A DNA stretch of 7,326 nucleotides from positions 1-7,326 of the forward strand of contig DAIERH010000111.1 in NCBI GenBank assembly GCA_027346925.1, given 5' to 3'. Position 1 is the stretch's first letter, and the number at the start of each line of letters is the position of its first letter. Source of the stretch: Geobacter sp. (GTDB lineage: Bacteria; Desulfobacterota; Desulfuromonadia; Geobacterales; Pseudopelobacteraceae). Of this stretch, positions 1 through 5,643 are shown one piece after another. Position numbers and translations under genes: made by a program. The notes below the pieces were generated by a model. That model saw nothing but the letters and a program-made list of their open reading frames with translations. It had not been told where the DNA came from and did not search any database.

Positions 1-1
1 G

Positions 2-91
2 TCTGAAGTGCGGCTCGCCTTCTGGCACGTCGACCTAATACAGAACATACCCTTCCAGCGCGAAGGTTATGGAGTCGTGTCCATGGGCTGA
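2..91 (+). CDS. C-terminal end of an unidentified protein (partial, start lies left of the window)
   Basis: Reading frame 2 is open from the left edge to a TGA at 89-91 and gives 29 residues ending in GYGVVSMG. The other two plus-strand frames stop earlier, frame 1 at 4-6 and frame 3 at 36-38. The third codon positions in frame 2 are mostly G or C, as in the neighbouring genes. An intrinsic terminator pointing the same way begins 34 nt after this stop, which argues that a plus-strand gene ends here. The fragment is too short to recognise a family. The alternative is that the gene ends in frame 3 at position 38. Confidence 0.42.
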   Translation, partial: SEVRLAFWHVDLIQNIPFQREGYGVVSMG

Positions 92-124
92 GTGCACCCG
101 CTTTTCTCGGCAATCTGCATTCTC

Positions 125-147
125 AGCCCGCTTTGGCGGGCTTTTTT
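125..147 (+). terminator. Rho-independent terminator
   Basis: A perfect 7-bp GC-rich stem, AGCCCGC (125-131) with GCGGGCT (136-142), encloses the loop TTTG. The T run spans 142-147. This is the textbook form of an intrinsic terminator for plus-strand transcription. It most likely ends the transcript of the partial gene at the left edge. The minus strand has no T run on its exit side, so it should work in one direction only. Confidence 0.85.
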
Positions 148-355
148 ATCGGCGCATGCATTACGTTTGCATGATGAGGCCCGTGCCATCGGGATACGGG
201 CAGCCCCCGGCCAAACGGCGCAACCAGGGGAACCCGGTGTCGGGGGTGGGGGTGGCGGAGCCGGCGGCATTGGGAGTATACTACAGGTAGGTTGGGATTG
301 ATCGATCCTGTAGCCGTTCCATGATCGATGATTGTGGACGGAAAGGAGAAATGCC
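148..355 (+). other. Intergenic region with several inverted repeats (possible structured leader)
   Basis: About 210 nt separate the terminator from the next start codon, and I see no gene here. The region is rich in inverted repeats: CATGCA (155-160) with TGCATG (168-173); CCCGT (180-184) with ACGGG (196-200); and a GC-rich set at 204-246 that can be drawn as a three-way junction. A pair of TGATCGAT boxes lies at 299-306 and 322-329. The plus strand is strongly G-rich around 242-275. The region must hold the promoter of the gene at 356. Whether any of the folds is functional cannot be judged without related sequences. Confidence 0.5.
277..282 (+). promoter_or_regulatory. Candidate -10 box for the secreted-protein gene
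   Basis: TATACT matches the sigma-70 -10 consensus at five of six positions and lies 74 nt upstream of the ATG at 356. No good -35 hexamer is found 16-18 nt upstream, where the sequence is GC-rich. A competing weak pair is TTGATC (298-303) with CATGAT (320-325), 16 nt apart. The assignment is therefore tentative. Confidence 0.25.
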
Positions 356-847
356 ATGAAAAGACAGCTAACGATCTCACTGGCAATTATCGCAGCCGCC
401 GCCTCACTCACCGCGCCCGCTCGGGCGGGGGGCGTAGACCTCAACATCAACCTCGGGGTGCCGGTGATCGCCGAACCGGCCCCGCCGCCGCAGATAGTCT
501 TGAGAGCAGCCCCGCGCTTCATCTTCTCGCCGTTTCTCGGCATGTACGTGTCGGTGGGGATTCCCTACGACATGGTATACATCGGCAACGATTACTACCT
601 GTACCAGGGCGGCTTCTGGTATCGCGGCCCCTATTACAACGGGCCATGGGTCCGGGTCGGATACCGCCGGCTTCCGCCCCTGCTGCGCAGGCACCGTTTT
701 GAGGAGATCCGCCGCTACCGCGACGAGGAATTTCACCGCTATGAAAGAGAGCGGGAGCACTATCGCGGACGATGGCACGAGCCGGGATTCAGGGGAGGAG
801 AATCCAGGGGGCATGGAGAGCACGGAGATCATAGGGAAGGCCAGTAA
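356..847 (+). CDS. Secreted aromatic-rich protein of unknown function
   Basis: This gene encodes 163 residues. The ATG at 356 is preferred over an in-frame TTG at 332 because AAAGGAGA (342-349) sits at ribosome-binding distance before it, and because this start gives a clean signal peptide. Residues 1-24 have the form of a Sec signal: KR, a hydrophobic core, then AxA-type PARA before GG, so the mature protein should be in the periplasm or outside the cell. Residues 25-60 are Pro-rich. Residues 61-107 form a Tyr/Trp-rich segment containing YYLYQGGFWYR and YNGPWVRVGYRRLP, a pattern I associate with small secreted hypothetical proteins of Geobacter-type bacteria. From about residue 108 the tail is highly charged (Arg, Glu, His), ending GHGEHGDHREGQ. 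There is no transmembrane segment beyond the signal and no catalytic motif. The gene is convergent with sbcC and shares a hairpin with it. The function is unknown; a cell-envelope role is an inference. Confidence 0.85.
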   Translation: MKRQLTISLAIIAAAASLTAPARAGGVDLNINLGVPVIAEPAPPPQIVLRAAPRFIFSPFLGMYVSVGIPYDMVYIGNDYYLYQGGFWYRGPYYNGPWVRVGYRRLPPLLRRHRFEEIRRYRDEEFHRYEREREHYRGRWHEPGFRGGESRGHGEHGDHREGQ

Positions 848-871
848 TACGGCACGGTACTCCCGCGGATG

Positions 872-908
872 ACGAAACCCAGGGACCGGCTGGTTCCCGG
901 GGTTTCGT
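872..908. terminator. Long hairpin between convergent genes, probable bidirectional terminator without a T run
   Basis: ACGAAACCC (872-880) pairs perfectly with GGGTTTCGT (900-908). After an A/G mismatch (881/899), GGGACC (882-887) pairs with GGTTCCC (892-898), leaving one bulged T and the loop GGCT. The hairpin lies 24 nt after the stop of the plus-strand gene and 36 nt after the end of sbcC on the other strand. Its position between convergent genes suggests termination in both directions. Neither side has a T run, so efficiency is uncertain; it may instead protect 3' ends. Confidence 0.6.
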
Positions 909-944
909 GTGTCGGCTATGAGGCTGCAATTCCGCGAGCCCGGC

Positions 945-3386
945 TTACTCCCCGACCTGGATCATGTTGTCGGTAATCTCCGTAAAAGCCACGTCGTGGC
1001 TGACCAGAAACAGCTGGTCGTACCAGTGCTCGGTAACCTCCTCGCGCCCAACATCGATGGCGCGGAAGGCTTGGGCCAGGTTGTCCCGCCGGGCCGCGTC
1101 CAGATTGGAGGTCGGCTCGTCGAAGAAGGCCACCCGCGCGCCGATGGTCTGGAGCAGCGCCAGGCGCAGGGCCACCACGGCGCTCATCATCTGGCCGCCC
1201 GAGAGCTGGTCGTCGCTCCGCTCCCGGATAGCGCCGTCCTGCATGTCCCTGAGGACGATCTGGTAATTGTCGCCCCAGTAAAGTTCCTCGTCCGACTCGG
1301 CAATGGTGCGGTAGATCCGGTCGGCCCGCAGGCTGATTTCCTCGCGGAAACGCTCCGAAAGCTGGCTGGAGACGTTCTTGAACACCTGGGTGCGCAGGAA
1401 CTTGACCAGCTTTTCCTTGCCCCCGAGATCCTTGATCTCGGCCTGCTTGGCCCCGATCTCCGCCCGTATCCCCGTGAGCCGGCAAATCTCGGCCTCCAGC
1501 CGTTCGGCATTTCTACCAAGGTCAATGATCTGCTGGCGCAGGGTAGCCACATCGGCGAGCAGGCCTTCCTTGTCCTGGCGTGACTGCTGGAGCAGTTCGG
1601 GCTGGAAACCGCCCTTTTCCCCGTCCAGCTCCGCCTGTTTGACCTTGATCTCTCCCCCCAACTCCTCCAGCAGGCGCAGCATCTTCTGGAGGTGCTCGAG
1701 ACGGTTGTCCAGGTCCTGGGCCACAATCTGGTTTGCGGTATAGGCATCCCTGACAGCCTGATGTTTACGGCGCTCCTGCTCTGCCCGGGCAACGGCAGCA
1801 TCTAAGCCTGCAAATGCCTTCAGATCGGCCTTGCGGGCTTCGACCATCCCGGCAGCCGCGGTTTGTTGCCGCGCTGCCGTATCCAGCCCTGCCGCGCGCT
1901 CCCGGTTCCTGTTGCGACGCTCCTCCAGGCCGGCCGTCTGCTTGTCCAGCTCCTGCAGGCGTATGGCGCGGCTGTTCAGCTCCTTCTCTGCCGCCTCGGC
2001 GTCAGCGAGTTGCAGGGCCAACTGTTTGAGCTTTTCGTCCAAATCAGACGACTGGCGTTCCAGTTCCGCAATGCGGGTGCTGAAGACATCGCGGGGCGCA
2101 GACCCGGCAATGTTGCCGCACTGTTGTTGAAAGAAGGGGCAGACACCTTCGGACAGTTTCTCCTTGCCCTCCAGCAGGCTTTCCCGGCGCCCATCCAACA
2201 GGGCGCGCTGCCCACGTTGCGTATCAATTGCCTTGCGTAACTCCCCTACACGGGCGGCCACAGCGGTAAGTTGAGCATCCGGCCGTAGTTCCGTGCGGGC
2301 AGCGTTTATTCGCTCCTGCTCAACATCCAGTTGCTTGCCGGTCTTCACGATCTCGGCGCGCTCGTGCTCCAGCGCCTGGGACAAGCGCAGCGCCTCCTTT
2401 TCCAGTCCGGCCATCTCCTGCTCGACGCCCCTCCGTTGCCGTTCCTTCTGCCGCAGTTCGGTCAAGGACGCTTCAATCTTGTCAAAGGCCTCTTTGCCGG
2501 CCCTGGATTCTTCCACCACCTTCAGGGCCTTTTGGCTTTCCTCAACCCTCAGCTTCTGCTCGGCGATCTTGGCCGTACCGTCCGCGATCCGGTTCTCCAG
2601 CACCTGCACCCCACTGTGCAGCGCGGCAATCGCCTTTTCCCGCGATTCCAGCTCAACCAGACGTGCATCCAGGATAACAAGCGCCCCCTCCTTCTCCTTC
2701 AGCCCCTGCTGCCGTACGGCAACATCGTTCCCGATGGCTGCCAGTTCGGCGATCTTTTCGGGAAGAACCGCCAGCTGCTCCTGCTTCCCCGCCACCTCGG
2801 CCGCCAGCACTTTCATCCGCTCCTGCACGGCCGAAAGCAGGCCGCTGGTTCCCTTGTAGGTCTTGCGCCAGGCATCGATGCCGAGGATCTCGTCAAAGGC
2901 CTCCTGCCGCTTGGTGGGCTGTTTGATGACAAAGGGGCCGAGGAAGTCGTTCTGGAAGGGACCGATCACCAGCTTGAACTGCTCGGCCAGGGGGCGGCCA
3001 TTGGCAAGCCCGAGGATTTCCGCCACCCGCGCCTCGGTCTCCTCGATACGGGCATGATCCTCCACCTCGAAGCCGACGCCGGACTCCTTTGCCAGCAGCC
3101 ACTTGACACCGGTCCCGACGGTGCGGCTCACCCGGTAGGTTTCGCCGTCATCCGCCCGGAAGACGACGCTGATCTCCCCTTTTTTCGTGCCAATGGTCAG
3201 AAAGCGGTCCACATTGGAGACGAAGTCCTTGGCGTCCACCCCGAACAGGGCATAGCCGATGGCCTCGAAGATCGTGCTTTTGCCAGCGCCGTTGGGGCCT
3301 GACAGCACGTTGATGCCTGAGGAGAAGGATAGTTCCGTGTCCCGGTGGGACTTGATGTTCTTGAGATGTATGGAGAGTATCTGCAT
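945..3386 (-). CDS. sbcC: SbcC/Rad50-type ATPase, subunit of the SbcCD nuclease
   Basis: This is the ATPase subunit of the SbcCD (Rad50-Mre11 type) complex, which opens DNA ends and cleaves hairpins or blocked ends in the cytoplasm. The protein has 813 residues, shorter than E. coli SbcC (about 1,050). Motifs in order: Walker A GPNGAGKST at 30-38; Q-loop GPFQNDF with Q145; a long coiled coil rich in Glu, Lys, Gln and Ala at about 180-410; the hook apex with C416 and C423; the return coil at about 430-660; ABC signature LSGGQ at 728-732; Walker B VAFFDEP at 752-758 with D756 and E757; D-loop SNLD at 760-763; and H-loop histidine H797. All ATPase motifs are intact. The apex reads CPFFQQQC, that is C-x6-C, not the classic C-x2-C zinc hook. 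The start codon lies 2 nt after the sbcD stop, and no clear ribosome-binding site is seen, so translation is probably coupled to sbcD. Another SMC-like ATPase is unlikely given the sbcD neighbour. Confidence 0.95.
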   Translation of the reverse strand: MQILSIHLKNIKSHRDTELSFSSGINVLSGPNGAGKSTIFEAIGYALFGVDAKDFVSNVDRFLTIGTKKGEISVVFRADDGETYRVSRTVGTGVKWLLAKESGVGFEVEDHARIEETEARVAEILGLANGRPLAEQFKLVIGPFQNDFLGPFVIKQPTKRQEAFDEILGIDAWRKTYKGTSGLLSAVQERMKVLAAEVAGKQEQLAVLPEKIAELAAIGNDVAVRQQGLKEKEGALVILDARLVELESREKAIAALHSGVQVLENRIADGTAKIAEQKLRVEESQKALKVVEESRAGKEAFDKIEASLTELRQKERQRRGVEQEMAGLEKEALRLSQALEHERAEIVKTGKQLDVEQERINAARTELRPDAQLTAVAARVGELRKAIDTQRGQRALLDGRRESLLEGKEKLSEGVCPFFQQQCGNIAGSAPRDVFSTRIAELERQSSDLDEKLKQLALQLADAEAAEKELNSRAIRLQELDKQTAGLEERRNRNRERAAGLDTAARQQTAAAGMVEARKADLKAFAGLDAAVARAEQERRKHQAVRDAYTANQIVAQDLDNRLEHLQKMLRLLEELGGEIKVKQAELDGEKGGFQPELLQQSRQDKEGLLADVATLRQQIIDLGRNAERLEAEICRLTGIRAEIGAKQAEIKDLGGKEKLVKFLRTQVFKNVSSQLSERFREEISLRADRIYRTIAESDEELYWGDNYQIVLRDMQDGAIRERSDDQLSGGQMMSAVVALRLALLQTIGARVAFFDEPTSNLDAARRDNLAQAFRAIDVGREEVTEHWYDQLFLVSHDVAFTEITDNMIQVGE

Positions 3387-3388
3387 GG

Positions 3389-4639
3389 CTACGGCTCGCG
3401 GGAAAGAAGGCCCAAAAGCTCTTCCCCTTCCACATCTCCCTTCATCACCTGGTCGCGGATGGCCAGGGCCAGACGGACCAGTTCATCCTTACGCTCCTTG
3501 TAGCCGCTGTTGGCTGAGATCAACTCTCCCAGCACATCCCGTTCGATCTCGGCCAGACTCCGCTTGATCTCTTCACCCGTGCCGCTGCGGGCCACCAGCG
3601 ACAGGTGGTTCTTTATCTCCACGTGCAGCGGGTTGCAGATCTCGTCCAGGGTAAGACGCAGCCGTTCGCGGCCCAGCTCAAAGGGGTGAAAGGCCACCCG
3701 GCCGGTAAGCCTGACCTCCAGCAGCGGGCGACGCTCGTCGCCTGTCTGGACGAGCGTTTCCGTTATCTGGTTACGGAAGCTCTCCAGGGCCTGCTCGGCA
3801 TTCTCGCTCCCCTCCAGGTTGACGGTCGCCACCAGCATGGGGCGGGGCGAGGTGGGGCGGAACTCCTGGCTATACGTGCCATCCGCCACGGTGACCAGGA
3901 AATACCCCTTGTCATACCTCTCCTCGCCGAAGTTAACCCGTTCCGGCGCACCGGGGTTGAAGGCATAGGGGCGGCCTTCCGGGGTGCTGACGACATAGGA
4001 CTTGTGCCCGTGGCCAAGCGCCACGTAGGCGAACCGGTCCGCCAGCGGCAGCGCCTCGTCCGGCTGCATGTTGCCGATCTCCACCGGCGAAAAGGTCCAA
4101 ATCCCCACATGGAACAGGAGCAGATTGTTCTCGGTGGTCACCGCCTCGCAGATGCGCCCTACGTGATTGCCCGCCTGGGTGCCGATATAGCCCAGTCCGT
4201 AGATGTTGATCCCCTTGATCTCCATATGCCCGCCCGTGCCGGTTTCCGGATCGCACGGGTCGAAGCGGTAGCCGCCGTTCCCGGTTCGCAACGGCCGCAG
4301 CAGGCGGATGTAGCCCATCCGCGACAAGGCCTCCATCCACGAGACGCTGTCGCGGCGGTGAATCCAGTCGTGGTTCCCCTCCACGGCGATGCAGGGGATA
4401 CGGTTGTCCTTCAGGGGTTGCAGGGTTTCGATGGTGCGGGCAAAGGTGCGGGGGAGGATCTGGCCGGTGTGGAACAGGTCCCCGGCGACCAGGACAAAAT
4501 CCACCCCTTCGGCAATGGCGTCGGCAACGATGGTGCCGAGCATGCGGAAAAAGTCTTCGTAACGTTCGGCCTCATCAGCAGAGATACGGTAGGACTTGCC
4601 GAGGTGAATGTCGGCGGTGTGGAGAAAGGTGACGGTCAT
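3389..4639 (-). CDS. sbcD: SbcD/Mre11-type DNA exonuclease subunit
   Basis: This is the metallophosphoesterase nuclease subunit of SbcCD. The protein has 416 residues, close to the 400 of E. coli SbcD. All phosphoesterase motifs that bind the two metal ions are present: HTADIHLG with D10 and H12; GDLFH with D54; GNHD at 88-91 with N89 and H90; H177 in LFHVG; and GHGH at 209-212. The segment NPGAPERVNFGEE at 228-240 matches the conserved region after the last motif, where SbcD proteins usually have a GS-ER-xFGE type sequence. The C-terminal part, about 300-416, has the capping and SbcC-binding character expected for the family. The start at 4639 gives the typical N-terminus of strand, then HTADIHLG. 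No strong Shine-Dalgarno is visible before it (upstream bases CTTCACCTGCC). The gene lies 43 nt after the preceding secreted-protein gene on the same strand, with no obvious terminator between them, so some read-through is possible. sbcC follows after 2 nt. Confidence 0.95.
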   Translation of the reverse strand: MTVTFLHTADIHLGKSYRISADEAERYEDFFRMLGTIVADAIAEGVDFVLVAGDLFHTGQILPRTFARTIETLQPLKDNRIPCIAVEGNHDWIHRRDSVSWMEALSRMGYIRLLRPLRTGNGGYRFDPCDPETGTGGHMEIKGINIYGLGYIGTQAGNHVGRICEAVTTENNLLLFHVGIWTFSPVEIGNMQPDEALPLADRFAYVALGHGHKSYVVSTPEGRPYAFNPGAPERVNFGEERYDKGYFLVTVADGTYSQEFRPTSPRPMLVATVNLEGSENAEQALESFRNQITETLVQTGDERRPLLEVRLTGRVAFHPFELGRERLRLTLDEICNPLHVEIKNHLSLVARSGTGEEIKRSLAEIERDVLGELISANSGYKERKDELVRLALAIRDQVMKGDVEGEELLGLLSREP

Positions 4640-4682
4640 GGCAGGTGAAGGTTGATATAAACTCGCACCGGAGTCAAGCTTT

Positions 4683-5174
4683 CTACTTCTTCGGGGGAGC
4701 AGGTGGAGGCGGCCCAGGGACGACCTTCATCCAGCCGCTCGGGCAGTGATTCACGTAGGGATAGTAACCCTTTGGATTCGTGCAGAAGTACCAGTAGCTC
4801 TGTTCCTCCGGTTGAATATACATCTCTTCTGGCTGCTGCTGAATAATGACGGGGGCCTGATCGTAGTAAGGATAGTACGGGTAGCCGCCCCATCCAAAGT
4901 CCCAATCCGGACCCCATCCCCACCCAAAGTTCCATCCCCAATCATCCCTATCCATCCATCCACCGTCGCGTCTCCATCCGCCGTCATGCCCCCATCCACG
5001 TTCAATACCGCCAACACGCTCACCAGCACCATGCCCACCACCACGTTCAATGCCACCAACACGTTCACCACCCCCCAGACCAGCACCATGCCCTTCTGCT
5101 GCCTGCACGGGTATGGCACAAGCCATGATGAGTACCGCTATTACTGTTAATAAGGCGCTGATAAACCTTTTCAT
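4683..5174 (-). CDS. Secreted Gly/Trp/Tyr-rich protein with a C-terminal CPSGW module
   Basis: This gene encodes 163 residues. The start at 5174 has GGAG (5180-5183) five bases upstream. Residues 1-26 form a Sec signal peptide: MKRF, a hydrophobic core, then a VQAA cleavage region. The M-A-C at 17-19 is not a convincing lipobox because A-I follows. Residues 28-66 are Gly-rich and contain two tandem 15-residue units, GGGERVGGIERGGGH (34-48) and GAGERVGGIERGWGH (49-63). Residues 67-104 are Trp/Gly/Asp/Tyr-rich (WGWNFGWGWG, YPYYPYYD). Residues 105-124 are Gln/Glu/Pro-rich. The module at 127-153 carries C131 and C144 in YWYFC...YYPYVNHCPSGW, followed by VVP and a Pro-rich tail. I recognise this two-Cys module from other small secreted proteins of delta-type proteobacteria; its function is unknown. 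The cysteines could form a disulfide in the periplasm. There is no enzymatic motif. A structural or envelope role is an inference. Confidence 0.85.
   Translation of the reverse strand: MKRFISALLTVIAVLIMACAIPVQAAEGHGAGLGGGERVGGIERGGGHGAGERVGGIERGWGHDGGWRRDGGWMDRDDWGWNFGWGWGPDWDFGWGGYPYYPYYDQAPVIIQQQPEEMYIQPEEQSYWYFCTNPKGYYPYVNHCPSGWMKVVPGPPPPAPPKK
4986..5075 (-). repeat. Imperfect 45-bp tandem repeat (two copies) inside the secreted-protein gene
   Basis: Two adjacent 45-bp units encode residues 34-48 and 49-63. The protein units differ at only two of fifteen positions (G35/A50 and G46/W61). The DNA copies have drifted slightly, for example ACGTTCAATACCGCCAACAC against ACGTTCAATGCCACCAACAC on the plus strand. 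This fits an in-frame duplication. Confidence 0.8.
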
Positions 5175-5194
5175 ATCATCTCCATTTACAAATT

Positions 5195-5203
5195 ATTTTA
5201 TCA
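5195..5203 (-). promoter_or_regulatory. Candidate extended -10 promoter of the CPSGW secreted-protein gene
   Basis: Read on the minus strand, TGATAAAAT fits the extended -10 pattern TG-n-TATAAT with one mismatch. It sits in the most AT-rich stretch of the window (about 5185-5225), 20 nt upstream of the start codon. No good -35 hexamer is visible, which an extended -10 tolerates. The predicted transcript start near 5188 would leave a leader of only about 14 nt, just enough for the GGAG ribosome-binding site. Confidence 0.35.
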
Positions 5204-5232
5204 CATACCAACCCCCAAATCTTTTCTTTTCC

Positions 5233-5267
5233 TCGTGGCATCGTGGACAATCTTCGCTTGGCCACGA
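5233..5267. repeat. Inverted repeat with two alternative left arms
   Basis: TCGTGG occurs twice in direct orientation (5233-5238 and 5241-5246), and its reverse complement CCACGA lies at 5262-5267. The longer pairing is TCGTGGC (5233-5239) with GCCACGA (5261-5267), 7 bp. No T run follows on either strand. It lies in the 123-nt gap between two minus-strand genes and could be an operator or a weak terminator hairpin for the upstream gene. Confidence 0.35.
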
Positions 5268-5297
5268 CCCGCCCGAAAAAACCGACGGCAGCCCATC

Positions 5298-5585
5298 CTA
5301 TGCATGCCCCCCGCCCTTGCCCTGCTTTAAGGCCTCATATCCTGCATCGGTCAGATAGAACGCATTGCCCATCAGGCTGATCACGCCGCGACTGAGAAGC
5401 TGCGCCACGCCGGCGCTGAACTGGTATCTGTCGATACCCGTGCGCTGCTCGATCTCATGCTGGACCACGAAGACATCCACAAGGTCGCCGGGACCCGCGT
5501 CGTAGGATTGCAGCATTTCGAGTATGGCCCGCTCGATGGCAAAGGTCTGGGGATGCTCATGGCCGATCTCTGCATTGGTGTTCAT
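5298..5585 (-). CDS. Small winged-helix-like protein of unknown function
   Basis: This gene encodes 95 residues. The reading frame is open back to 5789, but the ATG at 5585 is chosen because AAGGAG precedes it at good spacing and because the residues before it are low-complexity Pro/Arg/Ser with the look of a shadow of the receptor gene. The protein reads as helix (FAIERAILEMLQSY, 15-28), an acidic segment (GDLVDVFV, 33-40), helix (VQHEIEQRTG, 41-50), a likely recognition helix (YQFSAGVAQLLSRG, 54-67), then a strand-turn-strand wing (VISLMGNAFYLTDAG, 68-82) and the end helix YEAL. This is the order of a winged helix-turn-helix domain, inferred by eye and not from a match to a named family. 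There is no signal peptide, membrane segment or zinc ligand set. It starts 58 nt after the chemotaxis receptor gene with no terminator between, so the two may share a transcript. It could be a DNA-binding regulator or a protein-interaction module. Confidence 0.8.
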   Translation of the reverse strand: MNTNAEIGHEHPQTFAIERAILEMLQSYDAGPGDLVDVFVVQHEIEQRTGIDRYQFSAGVAQLLSRGVISLMGNAFYLTDAGYEALKQGKGGGHA

Positions 5586-5643
5586 CTTCCGCTCTCCTTT
5601 TGCTCGGGAATGACCTTTACCTCTCTCCATCTGGGGAATGCGA

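Noticed and set aside
180..250. Cyclic-di-GMP/GEMM-type riboswitch upstream of the secreted-protein gene
   Set aside because: Such riboswitches are frequent in Geobacter relatives, but the conserved GCAAAGCC-like core and tetraloop-receptor elements are not present.
332..355. TTG start at 332 for the first secreted protein
   Set aside because: It would put charged residues before a clean signal peptide and would include the AAAGGAGA ribosome-binding site in the coding region. The ATG at 356 fits better.
67..543. A 158-codon minus-strand open frame across the left intergenic region and the start of the secreted-protein gene
   Set aside because: It crosses the terminator at 125-147 and the signal-peptide coding region, is Pro/Ala/Ser-rich, and has no recognisable domain. 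It is most likely chance in GC-rich DNA.
2331..3302. A long open frame (323 codons) on the plus strand opposite sbcC
   Set aside because: It lies wholly antisense to an sbcC frame with intact ATPase motifs. Its translation is low-complexity Leu/Gly/His/Gln, as expected from the complement of a GC-rich coiled-coil gene.
3605..4648. A 347-codon plus-strand open frame opposite sbcD
   Set aside because: It is antisense to a complete SbcD with all metal-binding motifs and shows no recognisable domain. It is a shadow of GC-rich codon use.
4640..4682. Promoter for sbcD (TTGACT with TATATC on the minus strand)
   Set aside because: The two hexamers are only 12 nt apart, too short for a sigma-70 promoter, and no better pair is seen.
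5268..5297. Intrinsic terminator after the winged-helix-like gene, suggested by a six-T run on the minus strand
   Set aside because: No stable stem precedes the T run; only a 3-bp CCG/CGG match with an impossible one-base loop is available.
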